Assembly (NCBI RefSeq): GCF_013302895.1
Contig: NZ_VJOK01000001.1
Coordinates: 6,064,596-6,102,327 of the forward strand
Source of the DNA: Streptomyces albus subsp. chlorinus
GTDB lineage: Bacteria > Actinomycetota > Actinomycetes > Streptomycetales > Streptomycetaceae
Direction of reading: 5' to 3'
Length of the DNA: 37,732 nucleotides
The position numbers and the translations under genes are program-made. Within the stretch, counting starts at the first letter, position 1. Each line of letters opens with the position of its first letter. Below the pieces are notes generated by a model, which saw only the letters and a program-made list of their open reading frames with translations, ran no database searches and had not been told where the DNA came from. Shown here piece after piece: positions 24,425 through 32,483 of this stretch.

Positions 24425-25228
24425 TCAGGAGCGGGCCGTCTCACCGCGCCGTCCCCGCACCCGGCGCGGGGTGAGCAGTTCGCCGAGGCCCTCCGCGGCG
24501 GAGCGCAGCGGGACCAGCAACTCCTGCTGCTTCCCGGCGAGGTGCGCGTGCGGGCCGACGAGGGTGAGGGAGCCGACCGGCTGAGCGCGTACCAGCACGG
24601 GTACCGCGAGGCCGGCCGTCGCCGGGTCGTACTCGCCCTCGGAGTAGGCGAAGCCGTCCGCCGGCACCCGGCACATCAGCTCCTCCAGCTCCGCCGGGTC
24701 GGTGACGGTCAGCTCGCTGAAGCGGGCCATGGGGCGCCCGTAGAGGAGGGCGGCGCGTGCGCCGGGGGTGAGCATGCCGAAGTAGGCGCGCGAGGTCGCG
24801 CCCGCGTGGCCCGGGTACAGCTCGTCGGCCAGCCGGTAGGCGCGCAGCGGGCCCAGGGTGCCGTCGGCCGAGTCGACGCAGCGCAGGTGCGCCCCGTCGG
24901 GCACGGCGAACAGCGCGGTCACCCCGCTCACGGCGGCCAGCTCCCGCAGGGCGGGCCGGACGAGGGCCGCCATTCCGCCGTGCCGCTCCCAGGCGGTGGC
25001 CATGTGCCAGACGGCGGGGCCCAGCCGGTAGCGCCGGGTGACGGCGTCCGACACCAGGAAGCCCCGGTGCGCGAGGGAGGCCAGCAGGCGCTGGGTGACC
25101 GACTTGTCCCAGCCGAACTCGGCGGACAGGTCGGTCACGCCCCACTCCTCCCGGTCATGGGTGAAGGCGAGCAGGACCTGCAGGGCGCGGTCCGCGGTCT
25201 GGAGCGGTGCTCCTCGATCGGTGGTCAC
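24425..25228 (-). CDS. IclR-family transcriptional regulator
   Basis: 267 residues from a GTG at 25228 with GGTAGAG upstream; another GTG at 25237 is possible. The winged helix-turn-helix covers about residues 10-65 (LQTADRALQVLLAF, VTDLSAEFGWDKSVTQRLLASLAHRGFL). The IclR effector domain follows (RLGPAVWHMA, LRCVDSADGTLGPLRAYRLADELYPGHAGATSRAYFGML, DGFAYSEGEYDPATAGLAVPV). It is divergent from DUF1177 and upstream of pepE, so it most likely controls both arms of this cluster. It is also the only IclR protein in the window and so a formal candidate for the TTCC-n7-GGAA boxes at hyi and aceB. Confidence 0.9.
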   Translation of the reverse strand: MTTDRGAPLQTADRALQVLLAFTHDREEWGVTDLSAEFGWDKSVTQRLLASLAHRGFLVSDAVTRRYRLGPAVWHMATAWERHGGMAALVRPALRELAAVSGVTALFAVPDGAHLRCVDSADGTLGPLRAYRLADELYPGHAGATSRAYFGMLTPGARAALLYGRPMARFSELTVTDPAELEELMCRVPADGFAYSEGEYDPATAGLAVPVLVRAQPVGSLTLVGPHAHLAGKQQELLVPLRSAAEGLGELLTPRRVRGRRGETARS

Positions 25229-25275
25229 GCCGTTCACTCTACCGGTAGTCGATCCGGCTTCTCGCATATAGGGAA

Positions 25276-25309
25276 AAGGTTGCTCTCACAGGTTCGGGGG
25301 AGCAACCTT
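25276..25309. promoter_or_regulatory. 10-bp inverted repeat in the iclR-DUF1177 divergent region
   Basis: AAGGTTGCTC (25276-25285) and GAGCAACCTT (25300-25309) are perfect inverted repeats with a 14-nt centre. Next to it, TTCTCGCATATAGGGAA (25259-25275) resembles a loose IclR-type box. The position between divergent genes suggests an operator; as RNA it would be a 10-bp hairpin in the DUF1177 leader. Confidence 0.55.
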
Positions 25310-25374
25310 GCCGCAATCACCGCATCAACTGCACCAATCGCACCAACCGCACCACCAGTACCAAGGAGCCCCCG

Positions 25375-26367
25375 GTGCTCAAGCACGTACTCGACGTCAT
25401 CGAACTCCTCGACCGGCCCCAGGCCGACGGGCACAGCCTCGCCGCGCACCTGCGCCGCGTGCTCGACCGCGCGGTGGAGGAGGCGGGCCATCCCGACCCG
25501 GCCGCCGTGACCGGACAGGTCGGCATCACCGTGACCCGCGTCGAGGGCGCGAAGGGCGGCACCGACTTCGTCAAGGTCGTCGTCCCGGGCAGCGCCGGAG
25601 CCCGCTCGGGCGGCGAGGCGCCCACGCTCGGGATCCTCGGCCGCCTCGGCGGCGTCGGCGCCCGCCCCGAGCGCACCGGCATCGTCTCGGACGCGGACGG
25701 CGCCGTGGCGGCGCTGGCGGCGGCGGCCAAGCTGCTCGACATGTACGGCCGCGGCGACGTGCTCCGGGGCGACGTCATCCTCAGCACCCACGTGTGCCCC
25801 GACGCGCCGACCCGGCCGCACGACCCGGTGCCGTTCATGGACTCGCCGGTCTCCATCCTCGACTGCAACCGCGAGGAGATCGACGCGGCCATGGACGCCG
25901 TCGTCTCCATCGACACCACCAAGGGCAACCGGCTCCTCAACCACCGGGGCGTCGCCCTCTCGCCCACGGTCAAGGAGGGCTGGATCCTGCGGGTCAGCGA
26001 CGACCTGCTCGGCCTGCTGGAGACCGTCACCGGCGAGGACGCGCATGTGCTGCCGATCACCACGCAGGACATCACCCCGTACGGCAACGGCGTCCACCAC
26101 ATCAACTCGATCATGCAGCCGTGCGTGGCGACCTCAGCCCCGGTGGTCGGCCTCGCCCTGACCACCGGACCCGCCGTCGCCGGCTGCGCTACCGGGGCCA
26201 GCCACGAGACCGACATCGCCGCGGCGGGTCGGTTCGCCGTCGAGGCCGCGAAGGAGTACGGACGAGGGGCGGTCCGCTTCCACGACCAGGACGAGTTCGC
26301 CCGTCTCGTGGACCTCTACGGCCCCATGACCCGCCTGCAGTCGACCGAGGGAGCGACCGAGGACTGA
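25375..26367 (+). CDS. DUF1177 family protein
   Basis: 330 residues from a GTG at 25375 after AAGGAG. It belongs to the uncharacterised DUF1177 family: LGILGRLGGVGARPERTGIVSDADGA, GDVILSTHVCPDAPTRPHDPVPFMDSPV, SIDTTKGNRLLNHRGVALSPTVKEGWILRVS, TTQDITPYGNGVHHINSI and GCATGASHETDI. The arrangement of potential metal ligands (Asp106/108, His139, Asp143, Asp232, His241/242, His277, Glu278, Asp280) and the alternation with glycine-rich strands recall M20/M42 dinuclear-zinc aminopeptidases, but no standard peptidase motif is complete. Peptidase-like activity is inference. It is followed after 123 bp by the OPT transporter. Confidence 0.85.
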   Translation: MLKHVLDVIELLDRPQADGHSLAAHLRRVLDRAVEEAGHPDPAAVTGQVGITVTRVEGAKGGTDFVKVVVPGSAGARSGGEAPTLGILGRLGGVGARPERTGIVSDADGAVAALAAAAKLLDMYGRGDVLRGDVILSTHVCPDAPTRPHDPVPFMDSPVSILDCNREEIDAAMDAVVSIDTTKGNRLLNHRGVALSPTVKEGWILRVSDDLLGLLETVTGEDAHVLPITTQDITPYGNGVHHINSIMQPCVATSAPVVGLALTTGPAVAGCATGASHETDIAAAGRFAVEAAKEYGRGAVRFHDQDEFARLVDLYGPMTRLQSTEGATED

Positions 26368-26490
26368 CCCCGTCCCGGTGCGGCCACCCTCCCCGCCGCG
26401 TACGGGCGACCGGCGCCGCCCCCCGGGCGGCACCGGCCCGCCCTCCGCACCACCCACGCACCGCATGCGCACCCGGAAAGACAGATCCGC

Positions 26491-28239
26491 ATGAGCACCT
26501 CCCCACCGGCCCCCGCCCCCGAGAGGGCACCGGCCCACCCCAGAGCCCTGGAACCGGTCACCCTCGTGGTGACCGTCCTCCTCTCCGTGCTGGGAGCCGT
26601 GATCGGCCTCGTCCTGATCACCACCCTCGGCATCGCGCCGAACACCTCGGTGATCGGCGCGCTCATCGCCATGCTCATCGGCCGCGTCTCCTTCGCCGCA
26701 CTGGCGCGGATGCGCGACCCGCAGCGGCAGAACCTCGTCCAGTCCGCGATCTCCGGCTCCACCTTCGCCGCGGCCAACTCGCTGGTCACCCCGATCGCGG
26801 TGCCGTTCCTGCTGGGCCGGCCCGGACTGGTGTGGCCGATGCTGGGCGGCGCCGTCATCGGCCTGGCCGTGGACAGCTGGGTCCTCTACCGGGTCTTCGA
26901 CTCGCGGCTGCTGCCCGCGAGCGCCGCGTGGCCCGCGGGCATCGCCGCCGCCGAGACGATCAAGGCGGGTGACGAGGGCGGCCGCAAGGCCAAGCTGCTC
27001 GGCCTCAGCGCGGTCGTCGGCTTCGTCGGCTCCCTCTTCAAGCTCCCCATGAGCGCGGCGGGCGTCGCGTTCCTCGGCAACATCTGGGCGCTCCTGATGT
27101 TCGGCGTCGGCCTGCTGGTGGCGCAGTACGCGCCCGGGCTGTTCGACGTGGACCTGGCGGCCGACCATGTGCCGCACGGGGTGATGATCGGCGCCGGGCT
27201 CGTCGCCCTGGTGCAGGCGGTGCTGCTGATGCGGGACCGCAAGGGAGCCGGACGCGGAGGGAAGCGCGGGGCGGGGCAGCCCCGGCCGGCGGACCGCGAG
27301 GACGGGCCCGCGCCCGCCCCGGCCTCCGGCGCGGCCGGTCAGGACGGCACGGCCGCCGGGTCCGCGTTCGCTCCCGGGACCCGGACGGTGGACACGCGGC
27401 GCCTGCGCCGCGGACTGCTGGAAGGGCTCGCCCTCTTCCTCGTCGGCGCCATGCTCATCGCCCTGACCGGCGGCGTCGTCTCGGACATGGGCGGCATCGG
27501 ACTCGTCGGCTGGGTGCTGCTCGCCGGGGTGGCCGCCCTGGTGCACCAGCTGATCGTGGGACTGGCGGCCATGCACTCGGGCTGGTTCCCGGCCTTCGCC
27601 GTCACCCTCATCTTCCTGATCCTCGGCCTCGTCCTGGGCATCCCGATGGTGCCGCTGGCTCTGCTGGTCGGCTACGCCGCCTCGACCGGGCCCGCGTTCG
27701 CCGACGTCGGCTTCGACTTCAAGGCCGGGTGGCTGCTGCGCAAGGGCGCACTGCCGTGGCAGCCCTACGAGATGGCCGGGCGGCGCCAGCAGTACATCGC
27801 GCAGCTCGTCGGCTTCGCGGTCGCCATCCTGGTCGTCGTCGTCACCTGGAAGCCGTTCTTCGAGGACGGCCGGGTGCCGCCGGTCGCCCAGGTGTACGTG
27901 GACACCATCAAGGCCGGACTCACCGACAGCCACGCCCTCACGATGATGGCGCTGTGGGCGATCCCCGGGGCGCTGATCCAGCTCCTCGGCGGCTCCTCGC
28001 GCCAGATGGGCGTCCTGCTGGCGACCGGCCTGCTCGTCGCCACCCCGCAGGCGGGCTGGCTGGTGCTCGCGGCCCTCGCCGTGCGGATCGGCTACTCCCG
28101 CTGGAAGACGCGGGGCGGCCGGGCGGCCGAGGACACCCAGCCGCAGACCGACGCGGACAACGACCTGGCGCTGGTGGGCGCGGGCCTGGTGGCGGGCAGC
28201 TCGCTCAACGACGTCAGTCAGATCTACAAGGCGGTGTGA
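26491..28239 (+). CDS. OPT-family (oligopeptide) transporter
   Basis: 582 residues with about 14 hydrophobic segments. Family features include the N-terminal ALEPVTLVVTVLLSVLGAVIGLVLI, the NTSVIGALIAMLIGR and GSTFAAANSLVTPIAVPFLLGRP segments, and a C-terminal repeat with GAGLVAGSSLNDVSQIYKAV. A hydrophilic, Lys/Arg/Ala/Pro-rich linker (about residues 247-308) divides two membrane halves. OPT proteins import peptides or metal-chelate conjugates by proton symport. Its stop overlaps the GTG start of the AroM gene (GTGTGA), a coupled arrangement. With PepE and DUF1177 beside it, peptide uptake is likely; the cargo is unknown. Confidence 0.85.
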   Translation: MSTSPPAPAPERAPAHPRALEPVTLVVTVLLSVLGAVIGLVLITTLGIAPNTSVIGALIAMLIGRVSFAALARMRDPQRQNLVQSAISGSTFAAANSLVTPIAVPFLLGRPGLVWPMLGGAVIGLAVDSWVLYRVFDSRLLPASAAWPAGIAAAETIKAGDEGGRKAKLLGLSAVVGFVGSLFKLPMSAAGVAFLGNIWALLMFGVGLLVAQYAPGLFDVDLAADHVPHGVMIGAGLVALVQAVLLMRDRKGAGRGGKRGAGQPRPADREDGPAPAPASGAAGQDGTAAGSAFAPGTRTVDTRRLRRGLLEGLALFLVGAMLIALTGGVVSDMGGIGLVGWVLLAGVAALVHQLIVGLAAMHSGWFPAFAVTLIFLILGLVLGIPMVPLALLVGYAASTGPAFADVGFDFKAGWLLRKGALPWQPYEMAGRRQQYIAQLVGFAVAILVVVVTWKPFFEDGRVPPVAQVYVDTIKAGLTDSHALTMMALWAIPGALIQLLGGSSRQMGVLLATGLLVATPQAGWLVLAALAVRIGYSRWKTRGGRAAEDTQPQTDADNDLALVGAGLVAGSSLNDVSQIYKAV

Positions 28240-29135
28240 CCGTGGAGGCGGACGTGGACAGGGACGGGAACGCGGGGGCGGGCGGGAGCGCCGACGCGGG
28301 GGCGGACGTGCACACGGGCGAGGACGCGGGCGTGGACGCGGGCCCGGGCGTCGCCGCGGGCCCGGGTCCCGACGTGGCGGCGGCCGGCCCCACCGGGCTC
28401 GGGCTGGTCACCATCGGGCAGGCGCCCCGCACCGACCTCGCCGGGGACATCGCGCCCCACCTGGGCGGGCTGTGCCCGTACGAGCACGGCGCCCTGGACG
28501 ACGACGTGTTCGACGGGGCGGAGGGCGACCGCACCCGCGCCGCCCTCGCCCCCGCCGCGGACGAGGCCCCGCTCGTCTCCCGGCTGCGCGACGGCACCTC
28601 CGTCGTCCTCGGCCACGACGCGCTGGCCCCCCGCATCCGGCGGGCCGTCGCCCGCTGCGAGGCGGACGGCGCGACGGCGACGCTGCTGCTGTGCACCGGC
28701 AACTTCCCCGAGGTACCGGCGGCCCGCCCCCTCCTGTACGCCGAACCACTGGTCCAGCACGGCGTGCGGGCCCTGGTCGGTGCCGACCCGGTGGGCATCG
28801 TCTGCCCGCTCCCGGCGCAGGCCGCCGACGTGGCCCACCGCTGGTCGAAGCTGCTGCCGGGCCCGGTACGCGCCGAGCCCGCCGACCCCTACGCCGACGA
28901 CGCCCACGAGCGGACCGCCTCGGCCGCGCGCCGCCTGGCCGCCTCGGGCTGCCGCTGGCTCGTCCTCGACTGCATCGGCTACACCGAGTCGATGCGCCGC
29001 ACGGCCGCCACCGCGGCGGACCGCCCCGTGCTCCTGGCCCGCGCCCTGGCCGTCCGCCTGGCGGCGGAGGCCGCGGCAGCCGCGGGGGCGTCAGGGGCAC
29101 CCGGTCATCCGGCCGGTGCGGCGCACGGCGCCTGA
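28236..29135 (+). CDS. AroM-family protein with acidic N-terminal extension
   Basis: 299 residues from a GTG at 28236 that overlaps the OPT stop. The first ~50 residues are an Asp/Gly/Ala-rich low-complexity tract with repeated D-A-G steps. The AroM core starts at about residue 52 (LGLVTIGQAPRTDLAGDIAPHL), with Cys153 in LLLCTGNFPEVPA and Cys246 in LVLDCIGYTESM. E. coli AroM (about 225 residues) has no established function despite its name. The pair of conserved cysteines in a CTG and a DCIGY context resembles the two-cysteine active site of Asp/Glu/hydantoin racemases; this is inference. A later GTG at 28242 is also possible as start. Confidence 0.85.
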   Translation: MTVEADVDRDGNAGAGGSADAGADVHTGEDAGVDAGPGVAAGPGPDVAAAGPTGLGLVTIGQAPRTDLAGDIAPHLGGLCPYEHGALDDDVFDGAEGDRTRAALAPAADEAPLVSRLRDGTSVVLGHDALAPRIRRAVARCEADGATATLLLCTGNFPEVPAARPLLYAEPLVQHGVRALVGADPVGIVCPLPAQAADVAHRWSKLLPGPVRAEPADPYADDAHERTASAARRLAASGCRWLVLDCIGYTESMRRTAATAADRPVLLARALAVRLAAEAAAAAGASGAPGHPAGAAHGA

Positions 29136-29284
29136 ACGAGCCGGCGTACGGCGCCGCGACGGTCCCCGCCGCACGGGACCGGCAAGACCTGTCCGGTCCG
29201 CGTCCGCGTCCTGCGTCCCAGGCTGCGGGTCCCGGTCCGCGGACCGCCGCCCTCCGGGCCCGGGGCCCCTTCTATCCTGCGGGG

Positions 29285-29755
29285 ATGATCCGTACCGCAC
29301 TCCCCGAGGACATCCCCCAGCTCCACGCGATGATCCGCGAGCTGGCCGAGTACGAGCGGGCGCTGGAGGAGGCCCGCGCCACGCCGGAGCAGTTGCGTGA
29401 GGCACTGTTCGGCGAGCAGCCGGCTGCCTTCGCGCACATCGCCGAGGACGGGGAGGGGAACGTCGTCGGCTTCGCGCTCTGGTTCCTCAACTTCTCCACC
29501 TGGCGCGGGGTGCACGGCATCTACCTGGAGGACCTGTACGTCCGGCCCGCGGCCCGCGGCGGCGGGTACGGCAAGGCGCTGCTGACCGAGCTGGCCCGGC
29601 TGTGCGTGAAGCGCGGCTACGAGCGCCTCGAATGGTCCGTCCTCACCTGGAACGCGCCCTCGATCGCCTTCTACGAGTCGCTCGGCGCCCGCCCGCAGGA
29701 CGCGTGGACGGTCTACCGCCTCACCGGCGAAGCGCTCAAGGCGCTGGGGGCCTGA
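29285..29755 (+). CDS. GNAT-family N-acetyltransferase
   Basis: 156 residues. Acetyl-CoA-binding motif A is seen as YLEDLYVRPAARGGGYGKALLTELARLCVKRGYERLEWSVL, followed by WNAPSIAFYESLGARPQDAWTVYRLTG. The family resembles diamine/spermidine-type N-acetyltransferases (LNFSTWRGVHGIYLEDLYV), which acetylate small amines; the substrate is not certain. TATCCT (29273-29278) ends 6 nt before the ATG, and no ribosome site is present, so the mRNA is probably leaderless. It is monocistronic, on the same strand as the cluster before it but 149 bp away. Confidence 0.85.
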   Translation: MIRTALPEDIPQLHAMIRELAEYERALEEARATPEQLREALFGEQPAAFAHIAEDGEGNVVGFALWFLNFSTWRGVHGIYLEDLYVRPAARGGGYGKALLTELARLCVKRGYERLEWSVLTWNAPSIAFYESLGARPQDAWTVYRLTGEALKALGA

Positions 29756-29902
29756 TCCCGCGAGCCCCGCCCGGCCGGTGCCGGCACGTCGCGGTACCGG
29801 CCCCGCCCGCCCCTGCCCGCAGTGTGCCCCGTATGCCCGTTATGCTGCGCTTTGCGTCGACGCCGGTGCGTGGACGGAGCAGCCAGGAAAGGGGCGCGGG
29901 GC

Positions 29903-30001
29903 GTGGCCGGAGCCGAGGAACCGGGAGAGCCGGACAACCGGGAGCTGCCGGACGACCCGCGCGACTGCGCGCGCGCCGTCCGCGCCGGAGGCACCCCGTG
30001 A
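29903..30001 (+). CDS. 32-residue ORF translationally coupled to the YfcC transporter
   Basis: A GTG at 29903, preceded by GGGGCGCGGGGC, opens a 33-codon frame (MAGAEEPGEPDNRELPDD... ending RAGGTP) whose TGA overlaps the GTG start of the transporter (GTGA). The peptide is acidic at its start and Arg/Ala-rich at its end, with no family resemblance. The overlap suggests a leader peptide controlling translation of the transporter. Chance is possible in such GC-rich DNA. Confidence 0.4.
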   Translation: MAGAEEPGEPDNRELPDDPRDCARAVRAGGTP

Positions 30002-31521
30002 GCGCCGGGGCCGCGCCGGAACCGGAGGCCGGGCGGCGCGGATTCACCTTCCCCAGCGCGCTGACGGTCCTCGCCCTCGTCACCCTCCTCGTCTGGGTGA
30101 TCGCCTTCTTCGTCCCCTCCGGCAGCTATGAGCGCGACGCCGACGGGGCGCCCCGGCAGGGCACCTACCGGCGCGAGCCGTCCGGGCTCGGCTTCACCGA
30201 CCGGCTCAACGAACTGTTCCTCTCGCCGGTCAACGGGCTCTACGGCGTCCAGGACACCAGGACCGGACGGGTCGCCCCCGACGCGACCGGCGAGCTGTAC
30301 GGCGCCGCCGGGGTGTTCCTCTTCGTCCTGGCCATCGGCGCCTTCCTCACCGTCGTGTTCGCCACCGGCGCCCTGGACCGCGGCATCGGCCGCCTCGCGC
30401 ACCGGCTGCGCGACCGCGGCGCCCTGCTGATCACCGGTGTCATGCTGATCTTCTCGCTGCTGGGCACCGTGGAGGGCTTCGCGGAGGAGACGCTGGGCTT
30501 CTACGGACTGATCGTGCCGCTGATGCTCGCCCTCGGCTACGACCGGATGGTGGCCACCGGCAGCATCATCCTCGGCGCCGGGACCGGCGTGCTGTGCTCG
30601 ACGGTCAACCCGTTCGCCACCGGCGTCGCCTCCTCCGCGGCCGACATCTCCCTCGGTGACGGCATCGCCCTGCGCGCCGCGATGTGGCTCGTGCTGACCG
30701 CCGTCACCATCGGCTACGTCCTCCGGTACGCGCGCCGGGTGCGGGCCCGCCCCGAGCGGTCCCTGTCCGGCTACCTGCCCGGCGACCGCGAACAGGCCGC
30801 CGTACGCGACGACGCGGGCGAACCGCCGCCGCTGACCGGCATGCACAAGGCGGTGCTGGTGACGGTGGTCCTGGTCTTCGCCTTCATGATCTTCTCGGTG
30901 ATCCCGTGGGCCGGCGCACTGACCGGGGAGTCCGACGCCGCGCCGTACGGCTGGGAACTGGGCTGGTCCTTCCCGCAGCTGGCCGCGCTGTTCCTGTGCG
31001 CCTCGATCCTCGTGGGGCTGCTGACGCGCATGGGGGAGCAGCGGTTCACTCAGACGTTCGTCGGGGGCGTCGGCGACTTCGTCTCGCCCGCACTGGTGAT
31101 CGTCCTGGCCCGCGGTGTGACGACCCTCATGAACAACGCCAAGGTCACCGACACCGTGCTGCACTCCATCGAGGGCGCCGTCACCGGCGCGCCCTCCACG
31201 CTGTTCGGTCTGATGGTCTTCGTCGTCAACCTGCCCCTGGCCTTCCTCATCCCCTCCACCTCGGGACACGCCACCCTGGCCATGCCGATCCTGGCCCCGC
31301 TCGCCGACTTCGCGGGCGTCTCCCGCGCGCTGGTCGTCACCGCCTGGCAGGCCGCCAGCGGCTGGATGAACCTGTGGGTTCCCACCACCGCCGTCATCAT
31401 GGGCGGGATCTCCCTGGCCCGGGTCGGCTACGACCGGTACCTGCGCTTCGCGGCCCCGCTGCTGGGCCTGCTCGCCCTGCTGATCGCCGGGTTCATCGCA
31501 CTGGGCGCCGTGCTGACGTGA
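29998..31521 (+). CDS. YfcC-family membrane transporter
   Basis: 507 residues from a GTG at 29998 with GGAGG 7 nt upstream. The N-terminus FTFPSALTVLALVTLLVWVIAFFVPSGSYE is followed by about 12 more hydrophobic segments, with EETLGFYGLIVPLMLALGYD, GAGTGVLCSTVNPFATGVAS and NLPLAFLIPSTSGHATLAMPILAPLADFAGVSR, all typical of the YfcC (ion-transporter-like, IT superfamily) family. Members include basic amino-acid and C4-dicarboxylate carriers; the cargo here is unknown. A hydrophilic loop with GDREQAAVRDDAGE lies mid-protein. It could serve export or uptake of amino acids released by the neighbouring peptide cassette, but no operon link is visible. Confidence 0.85.
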   Translation: MSAGAAPEPEAGRRGFTFPSALTVLALVTLLVWVIAFFVPSGSYERDADGAPRQGTYRREPSGLGFTDRLNELFLSPVNGLYGVQDTRTGRVAPDATGELYGAAGVFLFVLAIGAFLTVVFATGALDRGIGRLAHRLRDRGALLITGVMLIFSLLGTVEGFAEETLGFYGLIVPLMLALGYDRMVATGSIILGAGTGVLCSTVNPFATGVASSAADISLGDGIALRAAMWLVLTAVTIGYVLRYARRVRARPERSLSGYLPGDREQAAVRDDAGEPPPLTGMHKAVLVTVVLVFAFMIFSVIPWAGALTGESDAAPYGWELGWSFPQLAALFLCASILVGLLTRMGEQRFTQTFVGGVGDFVSPALVIVLARGVTTLMNNAKVTDTVLHSIEGAVTGAPSTLFGLMVFVVNLPLAFLIPSTSGHATLAMPILAPLADFAGVSRALVVTAWQAASGWMNLWVPTTAVIMGGISLARVGYDRYLRFAAPLLGLLALLIAGFIALGAVLT

Positions 31522-31600
31522 CCAGGCGTGAGGTTTGGGCCTGCGGTGGGTGGGCAGCGGACGAACCGGAGAACGGGGACGCACGAAGGGGGACGTGACC

Positions 31601-32278
31601 ATGACGGTCACCTTGGGCGAAGAAGTCACACTGCTGTCGGTGGACGACGAATCCGGCGCCGTCAAGGACCGCCACAGCGCCGGCTGGGCCGTGGCCGGCG
31701 GCACCCTGCTGGAGCTGGCACTGGCCGGCCGCGTGGCGGTCGATGACGGCCGGCTCACCGTGACCGACCCCACCCCCACCGGCGACCCGCTCCTGGACGG
31801 GCGCCTGGCCCAGCTCACCGACTGGACGGCACGGCACAGCAAGGCCGAGGTCGGCGACTGGCTCGCCAAGGACCAGGCCAAGGCGTTCGACGCGGCGGTG
31901 GACCGCCTGGTCGACCGGGGCGTGCTCACCGAGCGGAAGCACCGGGTGCTCGGCATCTTCCCCGGCCGCCGCTACCCCGAGGCGGACGGCTCGGCGGAAC
32001 GGGCGCTGCGGCACCGCCTGGAGGACGTCGTCCTCCACGGCGCCGACCCCGACGCCCGCACCACCGGCCTGATCGCCCTGCTCCACGCCACCGGCCTGCA
32101 CGGTGCCGCTTTCCCCGACGTCCCCCGCGACCGGGTGGCCCCCCGCATGGAGGCCCTCGCGGAGGGCCAGTGGGTCGCGGCCGACGTCCACCAGGCCCTC
32201 CAGGACATGCAGGCGGTCCTGGCAGCACTCGTCGTCACCACAACGGTCGCCACGACAATCACCACCACGACCACCTGA
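31601..32278 (+). CDS. GPP34 (Golgi phosphoprotein 3-like) family protein
   Basis: 225 residues from an ATG at 31601 with GGGGGA 7 nt upstream. Family features: TLGEEVTLLSVDDESGAVKD, AVAGGTLLELALAGRVAV, LDGRLAQL, VDRLVDRGVLTERKHRVLGIFPGRRYP and a LHGADPDARTTGLIALLHATGL segment. GPP34 proteins in actinomycetes are lipid-headgroup (phosphoinositide-like) binding homologues of yeast Vps74/human GOLPH3; their bacterial role is unclear. The C-terminus ends in a Thr-rich tail (VVTTTVATTITTTTT), coded by ACC/ACG/ACA runs. It is convergent with the secreted-protein gene. Confidence 0.88.
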   Translation: MTVTLGEEVTLLSVDDESGAVKDRHSAGWAVAGGTLLELALAGRVAVDDGRLTVTDPTPTGDPLLDGRLAQLTDWTARHSKAEVGDWLAKDQAKAFDAAVDRLVDRGVLTERKHRVLGIFPGRRYPEADGSAERALRHRLEDVVLHGADPDARTTGLIALLHATGLHGAAFPDVPRDRVAPRMEALAEGQWVAADVHQALQDMQAVLAALVVTTTVATTITTTTT

Positions 32279-32294
32279 CCCACCCGCCCCCACC

Positions 32295-32357
32295 GCGACG
32301 GCGCGGGGCGCCCCCTGTGCGCGACGGCGCGGGGCGCCCTTCCCGCCGCGACGGCGC
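32295..32357. repeat. direct repeats in the GPP34-secreted protein gap
   Basis: GCGACGGCGCGGGGCGCCC occurs at 32295-32313 and 32321-32339, and its first ten bases again at 32348-32357, so the period is 26-27 bp. Each full copy contains the self-complementary GGGGCGCC core, so the region can fold into consecutive hairpins and may end transcription from both sides. Confidence 0.75.
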
Positions 32358-32483
32358 TCAGCCACGACGCACATGCCCGGCGGTGCCGAACCCGCCGTCC
32401 GGGCGGCGGAGCCGGCGGCAGCCGGGGTCGTGGCGTACCGGGTCCGCCGCCGCGGAAAGGGGCGGAGCCCCCCCCCGCGGGGG

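Noticed and set aside
32295..32357. Direct repeats as an attachment site or origin
   Set aside because: No integrase, replication gene or tRNA is nearby; the self-complementary cores fit terminator-like structures better.
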